This document shows, piece by piece, positions 49,416-60,194 of a DNA stretch of 64,000 nt. The notes beneath the pieces were generated by a model that saw only the letters and a list, made by a program, of their open reading frames with translations, made no database searches and was not told the origin of the DNA. How positions within the stretch are numbered: position 1 is the stretch's first letter; the number at the start of each line of letters is the position of its first letter. Location: the NCBI GenBank assembly GCA_038373885.1, contig JAWZYV010011900.1, positions 186,001 through 250,000 on the forward strand. The letters run 5' to 3'. This DNA is from Cheiracanthium punctorium (taxonomy: Eukaryota; Arthropoda; Arachnida; Araneae; Cheiracanthiidae). The position numbers were made by a program, and so were the translations under genes.

Positions 49416-49689
49416 CTCTAGACGGCAGCTGTTTGGGTGAGATGGAATGGAATTGGCTGAAACATAAACATGGTCACGGGGTCTCATCTCTAAGAACAAA
49501 ACAATAGTTCAAATTTATCTCATTACGGTCCTGTTAAGCGTAGCGATTGTAATTAAGAAATGAAATTAGCTGATTTGTCATTAACGATTATGAAAATAGA
49601 AGCTATTGGGAAATTAAGTACTTACAAACTTTTTAAAAGAGTTTTGATAATAAATTATTAATTTTTTCGTATGGAAGTGGAGAGCCGCA

Positions 49690-49740
49690 ACTTTACACCT
49701 GACCTAGAGGCATTGCCGACCCCTGACCTAGAGGCATTAT
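49690..49740. repeat. hAT terminus with duplicated flank
   Basis: CCTGACCTAGAGGCATT occurs twice, 25 bp apart, around GCCGACC. On the minus strand CAGGGGTCGGCAATG...GCGGCTCTCC resembles the start of hAT elements and could be the 5' end of the element whose transposase remains at 46650-47665. Confidence 0.4.
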
Positions 49741-50574
49741 CATGATCACTGGGAGTGGTCATATCGGGACTCTTATATATATATTGACTCTTATAGATAT
49801 GTCTGGCGAAAAACTTTTCTGAATTGCACTAAATGCACTTCAGCTCAGGGCTCCCCTGCCCATCTTTTAAACTGTTTGGGGCTTTCTAGCGAGAATCTGA
49901 CAGCCACTGCTCTTCTGGTATACGACTTTTTGAAGATTCACGACCTCTTGGACTTGGTCTAGCCTTCGACTAAACCCAGTGGAATTAGCAACAACAACAA
50001 AACATATTAGTGACAGAAAACTAATTGAACAATTCCCAGTTCCTAATTTTGCTGCATTTTTTATGTTAGACAACTGCTTACTTCACTCTCATCTTTTCAT
50101 CTTTCACACACAGGGTCATTGTAGAGTTTTGATAACAATATGGCATAGCTGATGAGGTAAAAAGCAAGTACGAAATATTCAAGGAACTAGGTCAGTCCCC
50201 AGACAGCATACCAACCACTGAATGTTCTTTTATCTCATGAGTAAGAGAGTAAACAGAAAATAAAAGTGCACAATATACACAGAGTGCGCTTTTAAACATT
50301 ATTAAATATACTTTTTTCACATAACAGTTTAAAAGAACAACTCTGGAGAATGATAGTTCTTTTTTTCTAATTAACTTAAATAAGAAAGGTGTGCAGTAAC
50401 ATTTTGTTTCCAAATACGGGAAGAGTGCAATTTAGCAGGTATTGAAGTAAGTTTATCACAAACTTGCTTCAATCCTTTACCCAATTTTCGATATGCATAT
50501 ACCCAGAACGTTAATGAATATCATATTTAAAAAGTGCTACTGAGATCACATACCTGCAGAGCACAGAACAAAAA

Positions 50575-50871
50575 TTATGTAGCAGAACTAGCTCTGCGAT
50601 TTAGAAAGTACTGCCAAACGGAGATAGCCAAAGTCACTATGTAGAGACATGCTGCGATGAGGCAGTTATATGATGCTTGCATGTAGATTCTATTTTTTTC
50701 CACATTAAAATTGCCTCCTTTAATAGCATCTTCTAGGGGTAAATCTTCAGCAAAAGCGACACTGTGAACACTAAGAAATATTCCTAATAAAAACAACATA
50801 ATTATACCCCATATACTTAAAATGGAGCAACATACGGAAAGTTTTGGTCCACAGAACTTCAATGAAACCAT
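50575..50871 (-). CDS. RNASEK: Ribonuclease kappa
   Basis: A 98-residue protein in one exon, the same length as the human family member. It begins MVSLKFCGPKLSVCC, then ILSIWGIIMLFLLGIFLSVH (first membrane helix, about residues 15-37), AEDLPLEDAIKGG (loop), and YNCLIAACLYIVTLAISVW (second helix, about 68-88). The CGPKL start, SxWGxIMLxxLGIF and SYNCxIAAxLY blocks are the family's signature. The product is a small two-pass membrane protein; relatives have been described as an endoribonuclease and as a factor associated with the vacuolar ATPase and endocytosis. A splice acceptor (TTATTTCCAG) sits two bases before the ATG, so an upstream 5' UTR exon is likely. A candidate donor on the same strand lies at 51070 (CG|GTAAGC). 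Start choice is firm by homology. Confidence 0.93.
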   Translation of the reverse strand: MVSLKFCGPKLSVCCSILSIWGIIMLFLLGIFLSVHSVAFAEDLPLEDAIKGGNFNVEKNRIYMQASYNCLIAACLYIVTLAISVWQYFLNRRASSAT

Positions 50872-51453
50872 TTCTGGAAATAAATAAATATTTTACAATA
50901 ATTCAATGCAACTGTTTATTTATTAATAAATTAATTAATAAGCAAAATACACCCCCCGTTAAGTTTCCAAAACAAATTTATTAAAGGCCAAAACCCGTGA
51001 TTTAAAAAGCGGTTCACAGTCAAGACGAAAATTTTGCCTTTTACAATAGGCAGCGTTCGAATACGCTTACCGAATTCATTTAATCGATTAAACAGGAGAA
51101 AAAATACCGTAGAATTTTAGAACACGCAGTTTCAGGTTTTAAAATATTTCATATTACATTATTGCATTTATTTCTAAAATACAGGATGTTTCAAATTTAA
51201 TTGGTACATGCTACTGAAGCAGGAATCTACACAACCGTACAACAACAACACAATAAAAAGCATCAAGCAACCAAAGCGTCGCTTTTGGTTTTGATTACGT
51301 GGTTACATGGCCCAAACGAGAAAATGTATTTTCTCTCCGATTTGGTTTACATTTTTACAAAATGAATATTTGCTAAATAAATCGATTGTGTTTTACAATA
51401 AATTATTTATTTAAAAAATCAGCATGTACTATAATTAAATATTTTTAGGTATT
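50872..51453. promoter_or_regulatory. Probable bidirectional promoter between RNASEK and PMVK
   Basis: The two start codons are 583 bp apart and diverge. CpG is more frequent here than in nearby DNA (CGTTCG, ATACGC, ACCGAATT, AATCGATT). AACCAAAGCG and CGCTTTTGGTT form an imperfect palindrome at 51269-51290. A 5' UTR intron for RNASEK would span 50874-51070. Promoter function is inferred from layout only. Confidence 0.6.
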
Positions 51454-51560
51454 ATGTTACCCATGGATGATCAGCAACCTATAAATCCGAGAGTCATTGT
51501 AATTCTAAGCGGCAAGCGTAAAAGTGGCAAAGATTATGTAGCAAATTATCTTCTAGAAAG
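51454..51560 (+). CDS. PMVK exon 1 (P-loop)
   Basis: ATG at 51454, donor AAAG|GTACAT in phase 2. Encodes the N-terminus and the SGKRKSGKD loop. Confidence 0.93.
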
Positions 51561-54500
51561 GTACATTTGATTTATTAGGATTTACTTGTTGTATAATCAT
51601 ACATTTTAATACAAAATTATGTTTACACAAATTTGTCTTTTGACTATCATAATTGCAATTGTTTCAAGTTTAAAGCTAAACCTTTAATATTTTTATGTTG
51701 ATAGGTTCAGGGTCATGCTTTTAATCAAGCACCAATCACTTTACTAATGGCACTATAGCAGTACGAGTATTTCCTAGATATAAATTTTGCAGTTTAGCTT
51801 CTGTACACTTGTCTCTATTGCATTGTCATTTTACAAGAAAGGGGATTTCATTTGTGCCTAGAATTTTTTGACATCCTCATTTCTTTGTTTTGATAATATT
51901 CATTCAGGAAGCATTGGCATGTAACAATGAGGGGGGGGGGAGGCAATTGCTATGCTCCTGCCCTTAGTAAGTTACTCTTATGGCAGGAAAGCTAATATTT
52001 TTGAGCTGTAGTTGTAGGAAAAACAAAAATTTTGGTTGAACCTCTGCCATGTAACTTAAAATGGCATTTTCCTTATGTCATTATGGTTACTTTTTACTAC
52101 TTCCTATTTTCACAATTCTATCTGTTATTACTTGCCTATTCTGTTATTTTACTTACAGACTTAGGAATATATGGATTGAGTGTACATGAGTCAGTGTGAT
52201 TAAAAAAAAAAGTATCAATCTGGCATTTTGGTACTTTATTAAATGCCTGAGATTTGGCAAAATTAAATGTTTGTTGGCCCTAATCATGCCAACGTGGAAA
52301 ATTTCTAGTAAGGAAATCATCCAGAGCAATGTTCTAACAGCAACCTGAGGGGAAATTATTCTGTCACGCATATCTTTTGATTGCTACACTTTCACTGGCT
52401 GGTGTCTAACAAAAAGGGCTTTCCAATTAGTCATTTTAGTTTAGTTTTGTACGAAAAAAACTAGTAAATTCCTATGGTTTGTCTGACACCCCTCCTCACT
52501 TTAGTGATATTTTTCAACGATTGCAACAATTGCCATATATGTTGAGGATAGGGAATACAAAAAGAATTAAAAAATACAATACTCTACAAGTGGACTTAAA
52601 ATTTCAAATGCTCCCATAAGAGACTTTATTTGTATTAGAGGTTTTGTTTGTAATATTTCTAGAATTTTTTGAAGGGTATCTTGATTAAAATTACTCTAAA
52701 AAAGCATACAATTCTTCTTACCTCAAAAAACAGCAACACAGGGAACTTTTCTGTTCCCTGTGTTGCTTGCAACGAAGGGCTTGGACTGAAGAAGGCCAAA
52801 ACAATTTTTGGTTGAAACATGCGTATCCTCTTACCTATAACATCTTATGTGTGTTTTTTACAAAGTTTTTTATTTACTTCATCACTATTACTGTTAAGAC
52901 CAGAAGTGTTGCCAAATATATTATGAGAGCACCTAGTAAGCAGCCAAAATTATCCTCTAAAAAGGTATGGACAATTTAAGTACCAAACTATATAGGTCAA
53001 AATTAGCGGTCGCCACTCGCCACGTGGCGATTAAATGTCCACAAGTGGCGACAGGGATGTACCCAGAAAAAAATTTTGGAGGGAGTCCAAACGGTGAATA
53101 AGGCAGAATTTTTCACAAAAAGACGTCATCATTCTTATTTTGTTAACAAAAACAGAAATTTTGGGGGTGGGGGGGTCCGTACCCCCTGGACCACCCCCCT
53201 GGGTACGTCCTTGAGTGGCGATAAAAGAAATTGCCATTTGTCGCCACTTCAATCGCCATTCTCCCACTGTCATATCTTTTTTTCAGCAATATAAAACAAA
53301 GAATAAATGTGTAATCTAAATATATTCAAAACATTTTATTAAACAAACATAAAGTTAATATAAATATGTATTATTCTACACGATTTCAAAGATATCTTGA
53401 TTTCTTTTAATGATTCTGACCTAACACTCATATTCATAATAAAAGGTTGTTTATTTTTATAAATTTATACTTTTTAAATAAAATTTAATTTTTATTGATA
53501 GTAAAAGTAATTAATTAAATTGGCTTTTAATGATACAAAAAAAATTCGGCTGGTGTGTGGCCATTAACTCAAAAAAGTGGCGAATAAAAAAATGGAGGCT
53601 ACTCGCCACTGGCGATTAACCAAATACCCTAATTTTTACCTATACCAAACTAGGAGTTTAACCCAAGCCCTTAATCATAGGTTCCAACTTCTTGGTGTTC
53701 CAGCTTCCATACAATCCGGGGAAACAATTAAACCAAAATACTATTCTTTCACCAAAAATTGTCATTTTAAAATCACCAAACATTTTAAAGTGCAAAAGGG
53801 GTTTGCCAATACTACAGCTATATGGTTCACATTAAAAAAAATCTATGTATTTTGTTTAAGAAAACTTTCTGTTTATATTTTACTTTACTGTAACTGAATA
53901 ACATTTACTTCGTAGTTTTACACCAGATGAAGCTGTCATCATTAGGTTATCTGGGCCCTTGAAAGAACGTTATGCCTTGGTAAGTTGTACAATCAATGAT
54001 AGATGTAACTTTAAATCTATATATGTATAATTTAAGTACTTCTAATCCAAAAGTAGTCAGATGTTTTAATCCTACACTTGGCAATACTTTGCAAGAAGTG
54101 GAATAAAACCACCTTTTTTTTTGCACTATCAAGTACTCACATGAAATTTACTGACATAAATGGTTTCATTAAAAATTTTATGTGCATCTTTAAAATCTAT
54201 GAAAACAACCATGTGCTAACTTATGCTTTTTTATAATACTTTTTTTTGTAATTTGTAAGAGAGCATTCAATGATGCAATTTCTTTACTTTTTTAACTACT
54301 CATAAAATTACAAAAATTCTGAACTTTTCACTATCACTTCTACAAATTCAAATTATTAGTTTTACAAATATACAGGGTTTACAAAAATTCCCCGACACAT
54401 TTCAAAATTAAATATAAAATCAACTGATTGGGTTACGAGATTGCAGTCTGTACTAAAATGCTTCCTATGATGAAAAGTTTTGTTTAAGCAAATAAAAAAA

Positions 54501-57500
54501 TAGTTCCAAATTTCACCCATAGATGGTGCTGCTTGACCTTGCATTAAGTTGAAATGCGTATTTCATTGGAGACTTAACTCCTCTTGATGTCTTCATGTGA
54601 GGTTTTTGAAGGATAAAGTTTACTCCTCTCCTGTGGCTGATAACGAAGAGGCGAATCACACAGGTAATTCAATCAAAACCACAAGCAATGTTACCAAATG
54701 CGTGGAGTGAAATTGAGTACCATTTGGATGTGGTTAGAGCTACATCAGGTGTGCATATTGAAGTATGGTAGCTGGTTATGCTTGTATCTGCTTCACAAAA
54801 TAAAAATGCTGAATATTTAATAGTGAGTTTTGTTTTTACTGTTTCTACAGCGCCATCTATGGGTGAAATTTGAAACTATTTTTTTTAATTTATTTTTTTG
54901 CATAAACAAACTTTTCATCATAGGAAGCATTTTGGTACAAACCTCAATCTCGTAACCCAATTAGTTGATTTTATATTTAATTTTGAAATGTGTCGGAGAC
55001 TTTTTGTACACCCTATATACCCTTGATTTTCGAATGCTGACAAAGCCTCCCTCTTTCATAGGAACATAATCTGGATTATCAGAAACTTCTAGATTCATCC
55101 GAATATAAAGAGATTCATCGACTGAAGATGATCCAATGGGGAGAGGAGATCCGCAATTCTGATGCTGGGTATTTTTGCCGCCATGCCATTGCACAGGCAA
55201 ATGCTACCAGTAAAAGTATATGGATAGTGAGTGATGCCAGGAGAAAAACTGATGTAGAGTTTTTCAAAACGAATTATCCCAACCTTACACTTGCTATTCG
55301 AATCGATGCTTCAGAGGATACCAGAAAGCGGCGAGGATTTAAGTACACCGAAGGTTTGATTATATTTTGATGAATTGAATAACCTTTGTTTAAATATGAA
55401 ATTAAGGGCTTTTTACATCATATGAAATACTTTAATTTATTTAAAGCATATTATAGCAGTCAGGGCTTAATTTCTAGCAAAAAAGTGCCAGAGCCCTAAA
55501 ATTCTCTAGAGCTGATGTTCATATGCAGTGGCTTACTGTACCCCACCCGAGCGACCCCTGCAGTACAGTAGTTGGTAGTACATTCTATTAAACTAAAGAT
55601 AATTCAAAGATTTTCCCATGCAATAGTATTGGACATATTTTCATTATCTCTCAGAACAGTGAAATGAAATGAAATATTCTGAAATTAGCATGAAGAAGCC
55701 TAAACAATATACAGTAGAAAACTCAAAATCGGCTGGTCTCACAGGACTATTATGTCTTATCTAGGTGAAATGAGCCTTGACTGAGGCATATGAATCTGCA
55801 CCCCATGCCCATGGTCGCAAAGGTGCAGTTGGGCAGCGCAGGCCTTAGCCCTGCAGAGGGGCTATTGTGCCAATGTTTGACTTTTTTGAAATTTGATTAG
55901 TCTGTCTGCTAAAATCAGTTTGTATGTGAAAAGGGCGAAAATTTCGAATTCATGCACTGGTGGGATCTGAAACGAAATATTTATCAGCTCCACTGGTTTT
56001 TACCTAATAGAAGGATTATTGCAGACTATATTTGGGTCCATTTTATGGTCCCTTCACAAAATTACAATCAATTACAAGGTTCCCTTCACCAAAATATAAT
56101 CAATTAAAACAATCTTTCAGTGGCATTTTAACCTTATATTTTAATTTGTTTTGTAAATTACTTTAAAAAAAAGTCACTTTTCACAAAAATGGGACCCTGG
56201 AAAAAATTCCCGGATCATCCCCTGTAATATCTGAAATTTCACTCTGAAAAGAAAAGAGCAGGAGCTGAACTCTGGTGAGCTCCTATGCAAATTAAGCCCT
56301 GATAGCAGTTTATATATATAAAAAATATTGATACAGCAACTCTATAAAAATGGCCAATTTTGTGTTCCATGTTGATATGTTTTATTTATTCAAAATCTTA
56401 ATAAAAAAAAAAACTTTTCCAAATATTTTTACTCTTATTTTATCACTGTAGTTTGAGTTCTCAGCTGTGCCAAAAATTCATTCCTTTGCCATTAAGAATA
56501 AAGTAATGCAGCGAAATGTAACCCACATGTCTTTTCCCATTGTTAAATCTTTCTCATTCTAAAGACAATAGACTAAAAATATGTTTTCCCTCAACCATTA
56601 AGTATATATGTGTGAAGAATTTTGATCTAAAAAAAAATACCGAAAGAAGATAGAAAAACAACACTTAATAAAGTAAATTAAAATCTTGTCTGAAGGATTA
56701 TCACTCAGTCATCCGCATGGTTAAAAAGTATGGGTTTTATTTTTCTCTCTTGCATTTTTTTTTTTTTTTTTTTTTTAAATTTTACACGAACTATATTTTC
56801 AAAAATTATGTTTTTAATCTCACCAATAACGACTTTTAAAAAGCAGGTAAAATGTGAGTATAAATAAATTTGATGTGTGGAATATTTTACAGATTTGCAA
56901 GTTCTTGTTACAAATAAAATCTAACAAAATTTGGATGAGAAAAATATTTAAATGTATTTAGTCATCCACATGCATCTCATTGTAATGTGGATGACTCAAA
57001 AACATCATCTGAATTATGAAAGCAGATTAAGTGTAGTGCAATTTATTATTTTAGATGAGCACTTTTTAGTACTAAATTAATTAATTATTTCTAACAATTC
57101 ATGTCTCCAGTAGTATCATCAACATGTTCATTATATCATTCATGTAATTTTAACAAAATACAAAGGCCCCCATCATGGCTGAGTAACACTCAAAATGGTA
57201 GACGGTTGAAGTGTGAAAGTTCCATGTTAGGGCCTCATCACGCAGCTGTCGATCTAACGGTCTGGAGTTTTCATCGGTTTTCTCCAAATGTAATGTGAAT
57301 ATCCATTAGTGCCCCTTAGAAAGTCCTCCAACCTAGGCAACCCCCATCTTAGGCAGACAGCCCATGTGTAGCTTTGCCATAACAAAAAAAAAAAATACAA
57401 AGAGTTACAAATGGTTTAGCTCTGCTAATGTTTTATTTAAATTTATGTAACTTATAATGTATTTTATAGATTTTTAAAACTTAACTTTTGGAAATTTACA

Positions 57501-59845
57501 TGTTAAAAATATTTCAATTTGTAGAACCATTAATATATTTAACTGACTACACTCTATAACAAATAAATCGATGCACCAAGAAGGAGGTGTCCGATTGAGA
57601 CGAAAATTGGTGGATAGGAAGACAATGTACAGAATAGTAAATGATTAAAATTTCAGAACAATTGAATAATTTATTTCAGAGTTACAGTGAAAGTTCAATA
57701 AGGTGTTGACCCGCCGCTAGCCTGGATACAAGCTGCCGCACGGCGTGGCATAGACCGCTAAAGCTCCCGGATGGTCTCCTGCAGTATTTCCTGCCAAATT
57801 CGCTCCAATTGTCGAACGAGGTCATCAACAGTCCGTGCCAGATGCAATCGCCTTCCCATCATATCCCAGACGTGCTCGATGGGAGAGAGATCTGGCGATC
57901 TGCCAGGCCAAGGAAGAGTTTGACAAGCTTGCAGTCAGTTTAGAGCAACATGAGCCGCATGTGGTCTGGCATTGTCCTGCTGAAAAACCAGCCCAGGGCA
58001 CTGCAAAGGAACGGTAGCAAAACAGGTCTTAGGATGTCGTCCTCGTACCGCTGTGCAGTAAGTGTGCCTCTAATGACGACCAAAGGGGACCGGCTGTCAA
58101 AGGAAATAGCACCCCAGACCATAATGCCTTGTTGAGGGCCGGTGTGGCGTGCAATAGTGAAAGCAGGATCCCCCCCTCTGCCCTGTGCGTCTCCAAACAC
58201 GTCTTCAATTATCGTTGGGACACAGTTGGAAGCGGGATTCGTCGCTAAAGACTATACGTCCCCAGTCGGCATCATTCCAACCTGATCGAGCCCTGCACCA
58301 CTGTAATCTGGCTCGGCAGTGTGCAGGCATGAGTGGCAGGTGGCGTAACGGTAGGCGCGAGTGTAGATTTCGCTCTCTCAACCGTCTGTGAATGGTCATG
58401 ATGGACACTGGTGTTTGGGTTGAACGTCTGATGGTTGATAGAGATGAAGAAGGTGCTGTGACAGCTGATCGGACCATCACTCTGTCCTCACGATCTGTTG
58501 TAGCCCTAGGTCGACCGCTACCATCCTGACGCTGCACTCTGCCATTTTCCACCCATCCTTGCCAGCATCTTTGAATCGTCGCATCGCTTCGACTCAAATG
58601 ACGAGTGATTCTCCGATTAGTCCAACTGGCCTCTTTCAATCCAATGATACGACCTCTGTCAAACTCTGACAGTTGCTCGTAATGAGCACGAATCCTGCAG
58701 CGAGGCATTTTTTAAGTCGTTGAAAGGTCATCTGAATCACAATCAAACCGAAAGTTTTAACAACCGTTGAAGAACTGCTCCTTATATACATCTGCTGGAT
58801 GCGCAGTTCTGATGCGCTAGAGATCAACTATTCATTCATTGGACACCCAATTTGAATAATTTGCATATCTGTTCAAAACATTCATGCATACGAAATTTCA
58901 AAGCAATCGGATGATTGTTTCTTGGTGCATTGATTTTTTTGTTATAGAGTGTATTTATAATGCTCTGAGTATCTATTCACTCTGCTATCAAAGAACTGGA
59001 AATAATTTGTAGCTTTTTCAAGATATTTAACTATTTACATGAGAATTTTTGCAAAAGATAATATATATACAGACAGAAAGGTACCCTTTCTTTAAAAAAT
59101 GTCAAATGTTTTTCCTTTCAAAACCCAGTTTTATATCATATTTCATTCATTTTCCAGAAAAATTGCTAATATATAAAAGAAATCGAATAAAACTTACAAG
59201 CAAAACATTGAATACATTGTGACAATTAAAAATAATGCTTTACTATGCACATGAAATAATCTTGATTTCTTTTTATAATTTTGTAGCTAAATCTTCAATA
59301 AGGAAATTCAAAAAGATATCAACAAGCAATGAGTCACACTTCTGTGATCTTAAGGTGTATAAAGTTAGTCAGAGAGTAAAAAGTAACAAAATCTTGCAAG
59401 GGAGGATATTAATAATTCCCTACTTATAAAGGAATTTCCCTAATCACTCAGATAGTCTTTATTAAATTTCCATTGCACATACCCTGTGCGTTTTAGAATA
59501 AAAATTAGTGATGTCGAACCTCAGGGTATATTCCCTGCTCAAATTTAAAAAATATATATATACATATTTATTTTGTAGTGATTTTTTTTTTTTTTCAGCT
59601 TCCATTGAATTTAGTATAAAACTCTACTACTACATCTAAAATTTATTTTCAAGGTCAAAATATTTAAATTATGTCAATTTATTATTGTGTTAAAATTCTA
59701 ATTTTAATTATTTTCAGGTATTGATGATACGGAATCTGAATGCGGGTTAGATGATTATACAGACTGGAATTTAATATTCCATAATGATAATGAAGAATTA
59801 TTTGATGAAATAAACAGCATGTTGCAGTCCCTGAAGCTAGACTGA
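51454..59845 (+). CDS. Pmvk: Phosphomevalonate kinase, four coding exons, 196 aa
   Basis: Coding exons 51454-51560, 53916-53979, 55062-55353 and 59718-59845 splice in phase to 197 codons including stop; the human enzyme has 192 residues. It phosphorylates mevalonate 5-phosphate to the diphosphate in the isoprenoid pathway. Signatures: the phosphate-binding loop SGKRKSGKD (residues 19-27), RLSGPLKERYA (46-56), MIQWGEEIR (80-88), FCRHAI, IVSDARRKTD (112-121) and GIDDTESECGLDD (155-167), all close to the animal-type enzyme and unlike the bacterial or fungal GHMP kinases. A second in-frame ATG at 51463 is an alternative start. A TTTTTAG just upstream hints at a 5' UTR intron. Introns are large (about 2.4, 1.1 and 4.4 kb) and filled with transposons. 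Confidence 0.95.
52733..52766. repeat. Perfect 14-bp hairpin in PMVK intron 1
   Basis: GCAACACAGGGAAC, loop TTTTCT, GTTCCCTGTGTTGC. A CTGAAGA...GAAAC stretch follows at 52786-52818. Confidence 0.85.
52991..53644. mobile_element. hAT-like MITE in PMVK intron 1, itself interrupted
   Basis: Ends TATAGGTCAAAATTAGCG and the inverse of CCTAATTTTTACCTATA. CCAAACTA flanks both sides (52983-52990, 53645-53652). GTGGCGA/TCGCCAC motifs recur throughout. A second element sits at 53052-53213. Confidence 0.82.
53052..53213. mobile_element. CAGGGATGTACCCAG MITE nested in the 52991 element
   Basis: 162 bp; left CAGGGATGTACCCAG, right CTGGGTACGTCCTTG, with AGTGGCGA duplicated on both sides (53044-53051, 53214-53221). 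The interior is a G/C-run palindrome around GGGGGTCCGTACCCCC. Confidence 0.9.
53916..53979 (+). CDS. PMVK exon 2
   Basis: A 64-nt exon; acceptor TTACTTCGTAG, donor TTG|GTAAGT. Encodes FTPDEAVIIRLSGPLKERYAL. Confidence 0.93.
54371..55016. mobile_element. Foldback element, about 165-bp arms, PMVK intron 2
   Basis: The left arm from TACAGGGTTTACAAAAATTC to CCCATAGATGGTGCTGC (54371-54535) is the near-exact inverse of 54850-55016 (GCGCCATCTATGGGTG to GTACACCCTATA). About 310 bp of unpaired sequence lies between. It ends 45 bp before PMVK exon 3. Confidence 0.85.
55062..55353 (+). CDS. PMVK exon 3
   Basis: Acceptor CTCTTTCATAG, donor GAAG|GTTTGA. It carries most of the catalytic core, from EHNLDYQKLLD to KRRGFKYTEG. 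Confidence 0.93.
55793..55885 (+). repeat. Interspersed repeat, family shared with 14243
   Basis: CCATGGTCGCAAAGGTGC through GGGCTATTGTGCCAATG; see the copy at 14243-14332. Confidence 0.6.
57165..57395 (+). repeat. tRNA-derived SINE, fullest copy
   Basis: ATGGCTGAGTAACACTC resembles a pol III A box and AGTTCCATGTTAGGG a B box, 45-50 bp apart. A conserved body follows (GGTCTGGAGTTTTC, AATGTAATGTGAATA, AGAAAGTCCTCCAACC) and the copy ends in a 12-nt A tail near 57,384. Other copies: 12973, 17966 (reverse), 43570 (reverse), with scraps near 35,102 and 42,648. Confidence 0.7.
57550..58951 (-). mobile_element. Tc1-like transposon, full length, inactive, PMVK intron 3
   Basis: Ends CACTCTATAACAAATAAATC and the inverse of GATTTTTTTGTTATAGAGTG differ at few positions; TA flanks both sides (57548-57549, 58952-58953). 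1,402 bp, normal for Tc1, with one transposase gene inside. Confidence 0.92.
57695..58708 (-). pseudogene. Tc1/Tcb-type transposase with stop and frameshifts
   Basis: ATG at 58708 (MPRCRIRAHYEQLSEFDRG). The paired domain is intact: RRITRHLSRSDATIQRCWQG, GSGRPRATTDREDRV. The first catalytic Asp is in IVFSDESRF. A TGA where the family has Arg ends the frame after QLCPNDN. A G-run frameshift precedes DPAFTIARHTGPQQGIMVWG. Another frameshift lies just before the second Asp (QQDNARPH in the shifted frame). The Glu is in SPDLSPIEHVWD, and the C-terminus near 57,700 reads GGSTPY. All three acids of the DDE triad are still readable, so decay is fairly recent. Similar elements are common in spiders and other arthropods. 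Confidence 0.88.
59718..59845 (+). CDS. PMVK exon 4
   Basis: Acceptor ATTATTTTCAG; encodes GIDDTESECGLDDYTDWN through MLQSLKLD and the stop TGA at 59843-59845. Confidence 0.93.
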
Positions 59846-60194
59846 TACAAATATTTAACTTTCTTATCTATAATCATCTGCTGCTTATTTATGTACTACT
59901 GCAGCTATACTATATTGCATAAATATATTTTATTAATATATTTATAAATTATACATGCCAAACTAAAAATATGCCACATTTTTCATTTTCACTACTTAAT
60001 TGAACAATATAATTAGTCCATCTTTTTAAACTTTTTACGAATTAGATATCAATGATATCTGTTTTTATAAGTTGAAATTAAATATTTGTGTAGCAATTAC
60101 TAAAAATGATTTAATTGAAAATTGCATGTCATTTTAAGAGATGTTAAATTGTGAAATACAATTTGACACTTTATTGGATGTTTGGACTTCATAG

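Noticed and set aside
53577..53897. 106-codon plus-strand frame in PMVK intron 1
   Set aside because: It crosses the right end of a hAT MITE and its target duplication, so it is a fusion of unrelated DNA and not part of PMVK.
57835..58391. Plus-strand frames of 60-68 codons
   Set aside because: Antisense to the Tc1 transposase gene, which explains the open reading.
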